The notes: a model not told the origin generated them from the letters alone. A DNA stretch of 64,000 nucleotides from Salinimonas marina (GCF_015644725.1 NZ_CP064795.1:211501-275500); one strand, 5' to 3'. Positions 49,254-59,368 are shown, numbered from the stretch's first letter. Numbers and translations are program-made.

Positions 49254-50681
49254 ATGTTAAACGACAGTTATCCCTATTATCTGGCAAGCGAAGCGGTATT
49301 TGCCAACCAAGATCTGGATGTCACCAATAAATACACCGGCGAAGTGGCCACTAAAGTGGCCAAGGCAGACGCGGCGACTATTGATAAAGCGATTGCAGCG
49401 GCCCAGCAGGCCCAGCCTGCCATGACCAAAATGGCGCCGTATCAGCGTAAAGCGGTGCTGGATCATTGTGTAAAACGGTTTGAAGAACGCTTCGATGAGC
49501 TGGCCCAGGCGCTGTGCATAGAAGCAGGTAAACCCATTAAAGATGCCAGGGGCGAAGTGACCCGGTTGATCGACACCTTCAGAATTGCTGCTGAAGAGAG
49601 CGTGCGAATTAATGGCGAGGTCATTAATCTGGAAATCTCCGAGCGGGCCCATGGCTATCAGGGTATGACCAAAAAAGTGCCGATTGGTCCCTGTTCTTTT
49701 ATTTCACCGTTTAACTTTCCGCTTAACCTGACAGCGCACAAGGTTGCGCCGGCGATTGCTGCGGGGTGTACCTTTGTACTGAAGCCCGCTTCGCGTACTC
49801 CTATTGGCGCGTTGATTATCGGCGAGGTTCTGGCCGAAACTGACTTGCCCAAGGGCGCGTTTTCTATTTTGCCCTGTAGCCGTGATGGCGCCGAGCTGTT
49901 TACTACCGATGATCGGCTCAAACTGCTTAGCTTTACCGGTTCACCGGATGTGGGCTGGGAGCTAAAAGCCAAGGCCGGGAAAAAGCCAGTAGTGCTTGAA
50001 TTGGGCGGCAACGCAGCCTGTATCGTCGATGAAGACGCCGATTTGGATGATGCGATTAATCGCATTATTATCGGTGCCTATTATCAGTCAGGCCAAAGCT
50101 GTATCAGTGTGCAGCGTTTGCTGGTCCACGAACGTATTTACGATGAGTTCAAAGAACGTTATGTGGCCCGGGTCAAAGATCTGGTCAGTGGCGATCCCAG
50201 TGATGAGAATACCTTTATCGGGCCCATGATTGCGGAGTCTGAAGCCGAGCGTCTGGAAAACTGGATCAATAGTGCCCGCGACCAGGGGGCCAGCGTACTG
50301 TGTGGCGGGACTCGCAAGGGGCCCATGCTGGAGGCGACGGTACTGGAAAATGTTCCCAAAGACTGCGATGTAAGTGCGGATGAAGCCTTCGGTCCGGTCT
50401 CGGTGCTGGCTAAATTCAGCAACTATGACGAAGCCCTGCAAGAGGCGAATGACAGTCGTTACGGTCTGCAGGCCGGGGTATTTACCCGGGACATCTATAA
50501 AATTCAGCAAGCCTGGGACGAGCTGGATGTCGGCGGGGTCATTATCGGCGATGTGCCTAGCTGGCGGGTCGATAACATGCCCTATGGTGGGGTTAAAGAC
50601 TCCGGCCTGGGTCGCGAGGGCTTACGCTATGCCATCGAAGACATGACCGAAACCCGACTACTTGTTATTCGTCGTCCCTAG
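49254..50681 (+). CDS. Aldehyde dehydrogenase family protein
   Basis: A 475-residue NAD(P)-dependent aldehyde dehydrogenase. The cofactor and catalytic motifs are SFTGSPDVGWELKAKAG, LELGGNAACIVDEDAD with the general-base Glu, and YYQSGQSCISVQRL with the catalytic Cys (about residue 285). It ends with YGGVKDSGLGREGLRYA. It is co-transcribed with the ThDP enzyme and might oxidise that enzyme's aldehyde product or substrate. Its stop overlaps the end of the convergent DUF2237 gene. Confidence 0.9.
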   Translation: MLNDSYPYYLASEAVFANQDLDVTNKYTGEVATKVAKADAATIDKAIAAAQQAQPAMTKMAPYQRKAVLDHCVKRFEERFDELAQALCIEAGKPIKDARGEVTRLIDTFRIAAEESVRINGEVINLEISERAHGYQGMTKKVPIGPCSFISPFNFPLNLTAHKVAPAIAAGCTFVLKPASRTPIGALIIGEVLAETDLPKGAFSILPCSRDGAELFTTDDRLKLLSFTGSPDVGWELKAKAGKKPVVLELGGNAACIVDEDADLDDAINRIIIGAYYQSGQSCISVQRLLVHERIYDEFKERYVARVKDLVSGDPSDENTFIGPMIAESEAERLENWINSARDQGASVLCGGTRKGPMLEATVLENVPKDCDVSADEAFGPVSVLAKFSNYDEALQEANDSRYGLQAGVFTRDIYKIQQAWDELDVGGVIIGDVPSWRVDNMPYGGVKDSGLGREGLRYAIEDMTETRLLVIRRP

Positions 50682-51043
50682 GCGGGTTCGCTGGTAAACA
50701 TTTCCAAAATGGGTAAGGGGATTATCTCCAGCGCCCTGATATTGGTCGCGTTCAGGTTCACCTTGGGCGCGACCCCTGCCTTATAGGCCTCCAGCCAGCG
50801 TGAGGCGCACAAACACCACCGATCACCCGGCTTCAGGCCGGGAAAGCCCAGCTCATTCCTGGGGGTCATTAAATCGTTGCCCTGCATCACCGAAAATTCC
50901 AGAAACTTACGATCTACGATAGCACACACACTGTGGTTGCCCATGTCCGAAAGGGGCACATAGCAAAAGCCTTCGCGGGTATACCCGCCGTTACCGCAAC
51001 ATAACTGTAATGGCTTGCCATATACATTCTTTGCATTCGCCAC
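50678..51043 (-). CDS. DUF2237 family protein
   Basis: A 121-residue protein of the DUF2237 family. The motif TREGFCYVPLSDMGNHSVCAIV and PGDRWCLCASRW with its conserved cysteines identify it. Function unknown. It is convergent with the aldehyde dehydrogenase and divergent from ubiG. Confidence 0.88.
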   Translation of the reverse strand: MANAKNVYGKPLQLCCGNGGYTREGFCYVPLSDMGNHSVCAIVDRKFLEFSVMQGNDLMTPRNELGFPGLKPGDRWCLCASRWLEAYKAGVAPKVNLNATNIRALEIIPLPILEMFTSEPA

Positions 51044-51145
51044 GGTTCTTTTCCTTTGTCCTGAACACTATCCTTACAGGCAGAGTATAAAATAGCCAGT
51101 TCAATAGCAATACACCATTTCGAAATAAAATAACGAGAATCTAAT

Positions 51146-51913
51146 ATGTTAGATAAAAGTGAACTCAGCAAATCGGTGGAAAATGACAATATGTCACGCG
51201 CAGAAATCGACCGGTTTGATGAAATGGCAGAAGCATGGTGGGACCCGAAAGGCCCCTACAAGACCGCCCTGGCCTTTAATGCAGCCCGGGTCGACATCAT
51301 GCAGGCACAGCTCTGTAAGCACTTCAATCGCGATGCGCAGGCGGCGCAGCCACTGGCCGGCCTGAGTCTTTTGGATATCGGTTGTGGCGGCGGTCTTATC
51401 AGTGAATATATGGCTAACGCAGGGGCGCAGGTAACCGGCATTGATGCCAGCGCCACCAGTATTGAAGTCGCCAAACGCCATGCGCAACAATCGGAAGTGG
51501 AGGTTGATTATCAGCATAAATTGTCCTCACAGCTTACCGACCAGCAACAATACGATGTGGTGATCAATGCCGAAGTGGTGGAACACGTGCCTGATCAACC
51601 GGCATTAATTAAGGACTGCACTCGTCTGGTAAAGCCCGAAGGCATGCTGATTCTTGCTACCTTAAATCGCACCTGGCTCAGCTATATTGTTGCGATAGTG
51701 GGGGCTGAATATATTATGGGGTATCTTCCTAAAGGCACCCATAGCTGGCGCAAGTTTGTGAAGCCCGGTGAGTTGGATAGCTGGGTGGGACCCTCGTTTA
51801 CCCGGTTTTACGAAACCGGCATGCGAATGAACCCAGTGACCGGTGACTGGAAAAAAACCGCCAGTCTGGCGGTGAACTTTATGCTGGTCTACCACCGTCA
51901 TTCATCAAACTAA
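51146..51913 (+). CDS. ubiG: Ubiquinone O-methyltransferase UbiG
   Basis: UbiG carries out both O-methylations in ubiquinone synthesis. The 255-residue protein has the SAM-binding LLDIGCGGGLISEYMA near residue 74, VVINAEVVEHVPD, and PKGTHSWRKFVKPGEL, which belongs to the membrane-binding region. The N-terminus (EIDRFDEMAEAWWDPKG) matches the family. It is about 15 residues longer at the N-terminus than the E. coli protein. Confidence 0.95.
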   Translation: MLDKSELSKSVENDNMSRAEIDRFDEMAEAWWDPKGPYKTALAFNAARVDIMQAQLCKHFNRDAQAAQPLAGLSLLDIGCGGGLISEYMANAGAQVTGIDASATSIEVAKRHAQQSEVEVDYQHKLSSQLTDQQQYDVVINAEVVEHVPDQPALIKDCTRLVKPEGMLILATLNRTWLSYIVAIVGAEYIMGYLPKGTHSWRKFVKPGELDSWVGPSFTRFYETGMRMNPVTGDWKKTASLAVNFMLVYHRHSSN

Positions 51914-51992
51914 TAAGTGTATGTCCACCAGGATAATTTGACTGTAACGGCCATCGCGTTAGGCTGAGAAAAACCGTAAAAGAGGCCCTGCT

Positions 51993-52601
51993 ATGAAAAT
52001 ATATGAAACCCGTTCTGCCCCTAACCCTCGCCGGGTCAGAATGTTTTTGGCAGAAAAGAATATTGAGATGGAATATGTGCAGCTGGATTTGCAAAAAGGT
52101 GAAAACCTGAGCGCCGAAATGCGGGCAAAAAATCCTTTGGGTAAGGTGCCGGTGCTGGAGTTGGATGATGGCACCTGCATTGCCGAGTCAGATGCGATTT
52201 GTACCTATTTTGAAAATATTCAGCCTGACCCTCCGCTGATGGGCGTGGATGCCAAAGACAAAGCGGTAGTGGCGATGTGGCAACGCCAGGTGGAGCTGGC
52301 GCTGATGATGCAGGTCGGGCTTTGCTTCCAGCACACCACTGGCTATTTTAAGGACCGGATGGTGCCGGTGGCCGAATTTGGTGAAGAAGCCGGAATTAAT
52401 GCCAGTAAATATCTGAATATTCTGGAGCATAGGCTAGAAACTCATCCTTACCTTGCTGGCGAGCGCTTCACTATTGCCGATATCACCGCCTTGTGTGCTA
52501 TCGACTTTGCCCGGGTGGTAAAAATACGCCTGCAGGATAAACACAAAAATCTGCATAATTGGTACGAGCGTATCAGCGCCCGCGACAGTGCCAGTGCCTG
52601 A
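51993..52601 (+). CDS. Glutathione S-transferase family protein
   Basis: A 202-residue two-domain glutathione transferase. The thioredoxin-like domain holds [16 protein letters not shown] and the cis-Pro motif [12 protein letters not shown], then ESDAICTYF; the helical domain ends [17 protein letters not shown], the N-capping motif. The substrate is unknown. It is directly followed by a second transferase in TGATG overlap. Confidence 0.88.
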   Translation: MKIYETRSAPNPRRVRMFLAEKNIEMEYVQLDLQKGENLSAEMRAKNPLGKVPVLELDDGTCIAESDAICTYFENIQPDPPLMGVDAKDKAVVAMWQRQVELALMMQVGLCFQHTTGYFKDRMVPVAEFGEEAGINASKYLNILEHRLETHPYLAGERFTIADITALCAIDFARVVKIRLQDKHKNLHNWYERISARDSASA

Positions 52602-53251
52602 TGATTACGCTCTACACGGCCGCCACCCCTAATGGTTGGAAAGCCTCGGTGGCGCTGGAAGAAATGCAGCTGCCTTACGAAGTACACACCGTGGATCTGC
52701 GCGGTGGCGAGCAACATAGTGAGGCCTTTCGGTCACTAAACCCCAATGGCCGGATCCCGGTTATTGTGGATAATGAGCGGGCGCATACGGTATTTGAATC
52801 GGGCGCCATCATGCTGTATCTGGCCGAAAAAACCGGCCTGTTTTTACCCTGTGAACCGCAACCGCGAAGTCAGGTATTACAATGGCTGATGTTTCAAATG
52901 GGCGGGGTAGGCCCGATGATGGGGCAGGCGAATGTTTTTTACCGCTACCTTGATCAGACCATTCCGGTGGCCATTGAGCGCTACCAGAAGGAAGTACGAC
53001 GGCTGTTTGAGGTGCTGGACACCCATCTTGGTGAACATGAGTATCTGGCCGGCGATTACAGTATTGCGGATATGGCCAACTGGTGCTGGGTACGCACCTA
53101 CAAATGGTCCGGTGTCTCTATTGATGGACTGGAACATTTGCGCCGCTGGAAAAACAGTATTGAAGCCCGGCCTGCGGCGCGCCGGGGCGTTGAGGTGCCT
53201 CACAAGATTGTGCCCGAAGAAATAGCCAAAGCCGGAAAACGGTTAATCTAG
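52601..53251 (+). CDS. Glutathione S-transferase family protein (second copy, YfcG-like)
   Basis: A 216-residue glutathione transferase from another subgroup than its neighbour. The start [21 protein letters not shown] and [14 protein letters not shown] with [13 protein letters not shown] resemble disulfide-bond reductases of the YfcG/YghU type, in which an Asn replaces the usual Ser/Tyr. ATG 52601 overlaps the previous stop by one base; the longer frame from 52559 is discarded. Confidence 0.87.
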   Translation: MITLYTAATPNGWKASVALEEMQLPYEVHTVDLRGGEQHSEAFRSLNPNGRIPVIVDNERAHTVFESGAIMLYLAEKTGLFLPCEPQPRSQVLQWLMFQMGGVGPMMGQANVFYRYLDQTIPVAIERYQKEVRRLFEVLDTHLGEHEYLAGDYSIADMANWCWVRTYKWSGVSIDGLEHLRRWKNSIEARPAARRGVEVPHKIVPEEIAKAGKRLI

Positions 53252-53305
53252 CTCAGGCTGGCTTCAGCTCCAGCCTGAAACCCCGGATCGTTTTATCCGT
53301 CAGAG

Positions 53306-54883
53306 TTAACTGTCTATCAGTGCTTTCAGATTCTCCAGGGTATCGGCCTCGTTGGCAGGCTTATCCCAGCGAATGCGGTGAAAGCGCGGAAAGCGCAGCG
53401 CGATCCCCGACTTATGCCGCCCTGAGGGATGCACAGCATCAAATGCGACTTCCACCACCAATTCTTTGGCAACTTCACGTACAGGGCCAAAGCGGCCGAC
53501 GGTATGCCGGCGTACCCAGTTGTCCAGTTTTTTGAGCTCTTCATCGGTAAAGCCAGAATAGGCTTTGCCAATGGGAAGCAGGGTATCTTCCTGCCAGGCG
53601 CCAAAGGTAAAATCGGAATAGAAACTGGAGCGTTTACCGTGGCCACGCTGGGCGTACATAATCACCGCATCGGCCAGTTTTGGCTGGCGTTTCCATTTGT
53701 ACCATAAGCCCTTGGGCCGGCCGGCAACATACTGACTGTCTTTGCGTTTGAGCATCAACCCTTCTACCGCAGTATCGTCACTGGCCGCCGCATAAAGCTG
53801 TTGCAAGTCATCACGATTACGCGCCGGCAGCGGCACCGACAAATGTAGACGCTCACTGGCGCTGCGCTGGATAAAATCAGCAAGACGCTGATGACGCTCC
53901 GCTAAGGTGAGCTGGGTAAGAGACTCTTCCTGCTCGGTAATGAGGTCATAGACCATTAACCCCGCCGGCAAACTTTCAATCAGCTTTTTAGGCGGCTTTT
54001 TTTTATTCAGTCGCTGCTGCAGCTGATTGAAGGTATCTACCTTATCTTTGTGCATGATCAGCAACTCGCCATCCAGCACACAGTGTTCGCTGACACTGTC
54101 CAGTAAATCCGGAAACGAGGCGCTGATATCATCGCCGGTGCGGCTGAATAAGGCTTTGCCGTTAACGGTACTTACCAACTGCACCCGGATACCATCAAAT
54201 TTGTGTTCAATCTGCCACTCATCAGGGTCCAGCGTTTCCAGGGTTTTTTCTTCTACCGGGTGGGATAACATCACCGGGTGAAAGGTGACTTCCTGAGAAA
54301 TATCGGGTTTGTCCGCCTTGCCTTCCAGCCAGGCCAGCAGCTCGGTATACGGCGGCGATACGCCATGCCACAAGGTTTCAATTTCCGCCACATCGGTATC
54401 GCCGAAACGGGCCAGAATGTGTTTCATGGTGCGCGCCGACACCCCGATACGCAGTCCCCGGGTCCCTAATTTTATCAGCGCCCAGCGCTGGGCTGCGGTC
54501 ATAATATCCAGATAATTAGCCAGCAGCGGTTTTACTTCGGTGCGTTTGGCTTCGGCAAACTGGGTGACAATATCGCTTAGTGAAGGCAATCCAGCGGGGC
54601 CGGGGGGCTTTTGAGCAGGCCATAAATGGGCGACGGTTTCACTCATCTCGCCCACATAGTCGTAGCTCATATCGAACAATACCGGGTCGATGCGTTCCAA
54701 CATCAGCTGTTTCACGGCATTGCGTTTAAAAAAATCAAAACGTAAGGAGCCGGCCATGGCGGCAATGGCCCAGCCCCGATCGGGGTCCGGTGTCCGCTCA
54801 AGATAATCAATAATCAGCGCCGATTTGGCATTATGGCTGCCGGTAAAATACAGCTGTTCCAGCAAGTCACTGAAGTCTTCCAT
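53306..54883 (-). CDS. ATP-dependent DNA ligase, ligase-associated damage response type
   Basis: A 525-residue LigC/LigB-like ATP-dependent DNA ligase. The adenylated lysine is K228 in IEHKFDGIRVQ; later motifs are RTGDDISASFPD, LDGELLIMH, EGLMLKRKDSQY and WYKWKRQ. An N-terminal DNA-binding domain (residues 1-200) precedes it. It is the ligase of the four-gene DNA damage module with the exonuclease (upstream, TAATG overlap), the divergent helicase and PdeM. Intact six-base C run at 54602-54607. Confidence 0.93.
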   Translation of the reverse strand: MEDFSDLLEQLYFTGSHNAKSALIIDYLERTPDPDRGWAIAAMAGSLRFDFFKRNAVKQLMLERIDPVLFDMSYDYVGEMSETVAHLWPAQKPPGPAGLPSLSDIVTQFAEAKRTEVKPLLANYLDIMTAAQRWALIKLGTRGLRIGVSARTMKHILARFGDTDVAEIETLWHGVSPPYTELLAWLEGKADKPDISQEVTFHPVMLSHPVEEKTLETLDPDEWQIEHKFDGIRVQLVSTVNGKALFSRTGDDISASFPDLLDSVSEHCVLDGELLIMHKDKVDTFNQLQQRLNKKKPPKKLIESLPAGLMVYDLITEQEESLTQLTLAERHQRLADFIQRSASERLHLSVPLPARNRDDLQQLYAAASDDTAVEGLMLKRKDSQYVAGRPKGLWYKWKRQPKLADAVIMYAQRGHGKRSSFYSDFTFGAWQEDTLLPIGKAYSGFTDEELKKLDNWVRRHTVGRFGPVREVAKELVVEVAFDAVHPSGRHKSGIALRFPRFHRIRWDKPANEADTLENLKALIDS

Positions 54884-55908
54884 TAACCGGTCTCCTGCTC
54901 ATCTTCATACCCCAGTAACGACAAAGCCCGGGCTTTGTAGCCCATTTGTCCGGCCTGATATACCAGCGCATCTTCGCGGCCATGGGTCACCCAGACTTCG
55001 CCCGGGTTAACTTCTTTGATGGTTTGAATCAGTTCTGGCCAGTCGCAGTGGTCAGAGATGATCATGGGCAGTTCTACCTGCTTCTGCCGGGCTCTGGCAC
55101 GAATCTGCATCCAGCCTGACGCCATCACGGTACGCACATCCGGCAGCGCCCGCGACCAGCGATCAGCCAGCGCCGAAGGCGGGGCAATGACAATCTCGCC
55201 AGCCAGGGTGCTTTTATCTGCTACTTCGCTCACGGGGATCAGCTCACCCAGGTCAATACCGTGTTGTTGATACAAGTCACACAGACGAATCAATGCGCCA
55301 TGCAGATAAATCGGTTTGTGATAGCCCGCCTGCCGCAACGCCAGAATAACCCGTTGGCATTTTCCTAATGCATAAGAGCCCACCAGGTGACAACGATGCT
55401 TAAACACCTGCAAAGAATTAATCAGTTTGTCGACCTCGCGCTCAATGGGCGGGTGGGTAAAAACCGGTAATCCAAAGGTGGCTTCGGTGATAAACACATC
55501 GCAGGGGACCACTTCAAACGGCGGGCAGGTGGGGTCGGGACGGCGTTTATAATCGCCCGAGACCACCAGACGGCTGCCCCGGTATTCCAACAACACCTGC
55601 GCCGACCCCATAATGTGACCGGCCGGATACAGGGTCATGCGCACCGGATCGTCCGCCTCACCCAACAGCACACTTTCGCCATAGGGCAGGGTTTGCGTGG
55701 TTTGCGCCATGTCCTGGCCATAGCGGGTGGTCATGATGGCCATTGTCTGGTCAGTTGCATACACATGCGAATGCCCCGCGCGGGCGTGATCCGCATGGCC
55801 GTGAGTGACCACCGCCAGAGCCACAGGTTCCATGGGGTCGATATACAAATCGGCAGGGCGACAGTACAGCCCGGGCGATTCTACGCTCATCCAATGTTGG
55901 GGGTGCAA
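54883..55908 (-). CDS. Ligase-associated MBL-fold exonuclease
   Basis: A 341-residue metallo-beta-lactamase/beta-CASP-type nuclease of the ligase-associated DNA damage response family. The metal site is VVTHGHADHARAGH, with a later LVVSGDYKRRPD and ITEATFGLPVF. I chose a TTG at 55908, six bases after a perfect AAGGAG, which gives the family-typical start HPQHWMSVESPGLYC; the frame open to 56007 has no site and the ATG at 55890 is less well placed. Confidence 0.88.
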   Translation of the reverse strand: MHPQHWMSVESPGLYCRPADLYIDPMEPVALAVVTHGHADHARAGHSHVYATDQTMAIMTTRYGQDMAQTTQTLPYGESVLLGEADDPVRMTLYPAGHIMGSAQVLLEYRGSRLVVSGDYKRRPDPTCPPFEVVPCDVFITEATFGLPVFTHPPIEREVDKLINSLQVFKHRCHLVGSYALGKCQRVILALRQAGYHKPIYLHGALIRLCDLYQQHGIDLGELIPVSEVADKSTLAGEIVIAPPSALADRWSRALPDVRTVMASGWMQIRARARQKQVELPMIISDHCDWPELIQTIKEVNPGEVWVTHGREDALVYQAGQMGYKARALSLLGYEDEQETG

Positions 55909-56027
55909 AAGTTTCTCCTTATGCCGGAACAAAAATATACGCACCAGGACAGCGTTTGGTTGTAGCTGGGTAAACTTAGCATCGCGCCGGTGCGTAATAA
56001 CAGGCAAAAAACACGGTAGGAACCCTC

Positions 56028-58471
56028 ATTTTATCTGATAAATTTTCTCGCTGGTTTGCCGCCCGCGGCTGGCAGCTTCGCGATTATCAGCAGCAAATGC
56101 TGGAGCAGGTGCCCAATCAAGCTGCCACCTTGCTCATCGCACCTACCGGCGCGGGCAAAACCTTATCGGGGTTTTTGCCCAGTTTGCAGGATCTGGACGA
56201 ACACCCCATGGAGGGGCTGCACACCTTGTACTTATCGCCGCTGAAAGCACTGACGCAGGATATCCATCGAAATCTGTTAGAGCCGGTAGCAGAAATGGGG
56301 TTGCCCATTTCCATTGAAACCCGCACCGGCGATACCCCCTCCCACAAACGCCAGCGTCAGCGTCGCAAGCCCCCAATATATTGCTGACGACCCCAGAGTC
56401 GTTGATGCTGATGCTCTCGTACGCCGATGCTGACCGGCTGTTTGCAAAACTCAAAACCGTCATAATCGATGAAGCCCATTCGCTGGTGGCCAACAAACGG
56501 GGGGATTTTACGGCGCTGGCGCTGGCCCGTTTGCAGTATTATGCGCCGGCGATGCGCCGTATAGGGTTGTCGGCCACAGTAGCAGAGCCGCCACTGTTGG
56601 CCGGGTGGCTGGGTCAAACCGGCGAACCGGCCCATATTTTACAGGTTGATGCCCCGGTGCAGCCCCACATCCGGATGTTGCATAGTGAGGCGCGTATGCC
56701 GTTTGGCGGGTTTATGGCCCGTTACGCCATCGCGGACATTTATCGGGAGATTGGCGAGGCTGGCACCACCTTAGTATTCGTAAATACCCGGGCTCAGGCA
56801 GAACTGGTGTTTCAGATGTTGTGGGAAGAAAACCGTAAAGGGTTACCCATCGCGCTGTATCACGGCTCGTTAAGCAAAGAGCAGCGCCGCAAAACCGAGA
56901 ACCTGATGGCGACCGGCAAGCTGGCCGCCATCGTGTGTACCTCGGCGCTGGAGCTGGGCATTGACTGGGGCAATGTGGATTTAGTGATTCAGGTGGGCGC
57001 GCCCAAAGGCGTAAGCCGGTTACTACAACGTATCGGCCGGGCCAATCACCGGCTGGATGAGCCCAGTAAGGCGTTGCTGGTGCCTGCCAACCGCTTTGAA
57101 GCACTGGAGTGTCAGGCAGCCATGGAAGCTATTGCGGCGAACCAGCTTGATGGAGAGCGGCCGCAGCCCGGCGCCATGGATATTCTGCCGCAGTTTATTT
57201 TAAATTGTGCCTGCAGCGCGCCCGCCGATCCCGACGACATTTACCAACAGGTGTTGAATGCACCGCCGTATCAGGGGGTGGACCGGGCGACATTCGATAA
57301 GCTGTGGCAGTTTACCGTGGACGGGGGCTATGCGCTGCAGGCGTACGACCGTTACCAGCGGCTGATAAAAAATGACAAGCAGTGTTGGGAGCCGGCTTCA
57401 AAGCGAATTATCCAGCGTCACCGGCAGAACATCGGCACCATTGTGGAAGCCGGCCGCCTCAAGGTGAAACGCATTCGCCGGGCTAATCAGGGTAAAATCA
57501 TTGGCGAGGTAGAAGAGCATTTTGCACAGCAGCTGGTACAGGGCGACACCTTTTATTTTGCCGGCGAAGTGCTGCGTTATGAAGCCATTCGGGATATGCA
57601 GGTTCATGCGAAACCGGCTAAAGGCGGCGAGCCCAAAATTCCGAGTTTTTCCGGCGGGCAGTTGCCACTGTCCAGTTTTCTGGCCGACCGGGTGCGGGGG
57701 TTATTGGAAGATCCAGCCCGCTGGCAGGTGTTGCCCGACCAGGTACAGCAATGGCTGGCGTTGCAACAGCAGTTTTCGGTGATCCCCACCCAGGATCAGA
57801 TCCTGATTGAACAATTTGAGTTTCGGCAGATGCAGGTCAGCCTGTATTACACCTTTGAAGGGCGTAAAGCGAATCAGACCCTGGGCATGCTGTTAACCAA
57901 ACGTATGGATAAGATGGGACTCAAACCCATGTCCTTTAGTGTCACCGATTATGGTTTATCCATCAGTGCCTTACGACGTATTGATGAGCAGCAGGTCGCG
58001 CAGCTGTTTGCCCCGGATATTTTAGGGGATGAGCTGGAAGACTGGATGCTACAGGCGCCTATGCTCAAGCGTTCCTTCAGGCAGGTGGCAGTAGTGAGCG
58101 GGTTAACCGAGCAGCGTTACCACAGCAACCAGAAAACCATGAAGCAGGTGACTTTCTCTACCGATTTGATTTATGACACCTTACGAGAATACGATCCTGA
58201 CCATGTGTTGCTGGCCGTGACCCGGGCAGATGCAGAGCGAGAGCTATTGGACTTATCCCGCCTGGCCGATTTACTGATTCGGTTTGTGGGCAAAACCCGA
58301 CTGGTCAATCTGGATAAACCCTCACCGATGGCCATTCCCATTGTACTGAATGTGCGCTCGGAACAGGTTAAAGGCGCCGGCGCTCAGGCATTGATGGAGC
58401 AGGCTGATTTATATGCCGAAGCCGATGCCATGCTTGATGAGGTCAGAGCGTTGTTGGCAGGTAAAGCCTGA
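56028..58471 (+). CDS. Ligase-associated Lhr-like DEXH helicase (frameshifted)
   Basis: An 814-residue superfamily 2 helicase of the Lhr-core type found with the ligase. Walker A is APTGAGKTLSG, the DExH box DEAHSLV, then LSATVAEP, CTSALELGIDWGNVD and IGRANHRLDEP; the C-terminal half holds the winged-helix and Lhr-specific domains. As read, the first frame ends at 56387; the five-C run at 56371-56375 needs six to continue as PPNILLTTPESL. The start is unusual: an ATT at 56028, seven bases after TAGGAA, matches the conserved N-terminus (LSDKFSRWFAARGWQLRDYQ); the first ATG, 56097, is too late. An in-frame stop at 55998 limits the choice. A further base error upstream cannot be excluded. Confidence 0.87.
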
Positions 58472-58517
58472 ACCCCCAGCGAATCATTAACCTAATTCAG
58501 TTGATAACGAGGTTTTT

Positions 58518-59231
58518 TTGGCAGTAAACAATAACGAGTGGCTAAACCACAAGCTGCAACAGGCGCACATTGTAGCGATACGCTTTGGCGGTAATGTCTG
58601 GTTACTGGATGCCCGGGGGATAGCGTATCTGCCCCATCGGGATTTACTGATTGTGTCGGATTTGCACTTCGAAAAGGGCAGCTATCTGGGCCATCATGGT
58701 AATCCCATCCCTCATCTGGATACCCGGGCCACCCTGGCGCGTTTGGCCGCAATTATAGAAGATTATCATCCTGCAACTGTGATGTGTTTAGGCGACAGTT
58801 TTCATGATGCGCAGGGGATTGGACGTATGCTACCGGAGGACCTGGCGACCCTGAACGGGCTTATCAGCGGGGTGGGCTGCTGGCAATGGGTGCTGGGTAA
58901 CCACGATCCCCACATTCCCGAGCAGTTGGCTGGGGAGCGCCTACACCGGTTAAAACTCGATGCCATTGGCTTTTGTCACGAGCCGGAGCCGGACTGGCCC
59001 GAGTGTGAGTACCAGGTGATTGGGCATTTTCACCCCAAAGTCAGCTGCCGGGTGGGGCGCTATCCGGTTAAAGGCCGATGTTTTGTGATGGGGGAAAAAT
59101 ACCTGGTGATGCCAGCGTTTGGCCAGTACACCGGTGGCTTGTGGGTAGACGATAAGGCCATGCAGCCCTTGGTGCCCAAGGCCACCCGTCGTTGCTATGT
59201 GCTTCAGGATGAACGGATTTTTGCGGTGTAA
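58518..59231 (+). CDS. pdeM: Ligase-associated phosphoesterase/endonuclease PdeM
   Basis: A 237-residue calcineurin-like metallophosphoesterase. Metal-binding motifs in order are SDLHFEKGSYLGHHG, CLGDSFHD, LGNHDPH and IGHFHPK. It is the fourth protein of the ligase-associated DNA damage response module. The start is TTG 58518 after GAGG; no nearby ATG fits. It lies 46 bases after the helicase. Confidence 0.9.
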   Translation: MAVNNNEWLNHKLQQAHIVAIRFGGNVWLLDARGIAYLPHRDLLIVSDLHFEKGSYLGHHGNPIPHLDTRATLARLAAIIEDYHPATVMCLGDSFHDAQGIGRMLPEDLATLNGLISGVGCWQWVLGNHDPHIPEQLAGERLHRLKLDAIGFCHEPEPDWPECEYQVIGHFHPKVSCRVGRYPVKGRCFVMGEKYLVMPAFGQYTGGLWVDDKAMQPLVPKATRRCYVLQDERIFAV

Positions 59232-59264
59232 GGGATAAGCTTTCAGGACCAGGGCGGAGACAAA

Positions 59265-59290
59265 AAAAGCGATGCTATGGCATCGCTTTT
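59265..59290. terminator. Terminator after pdeM
   Basis: AAAAGCGATG pairs with CATCGCTTTT around a six-base loop, flanked by A and T runs. It may also serve the convergent aguB gene. Confidence 0.8.
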
Positions 59291-59335
59291 CATCCAGGCA
59301 GCGGCGCGGTTTTAGGCGCCCGCTGCGCTAAATCA

Positions 59336-59368
59336 GGTACCGCTGCGTTATAACCGGTACCGCTGTGT
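59336..59368. repeat. Short direct repeat between pdeM and aguB
   Basis: GGTACCGCTGCGT and GGTACCGCTGTGT, 20 bases apart, with a third weaker GAACCGGGTACAC after them. No known function. Confidence 0.5.
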
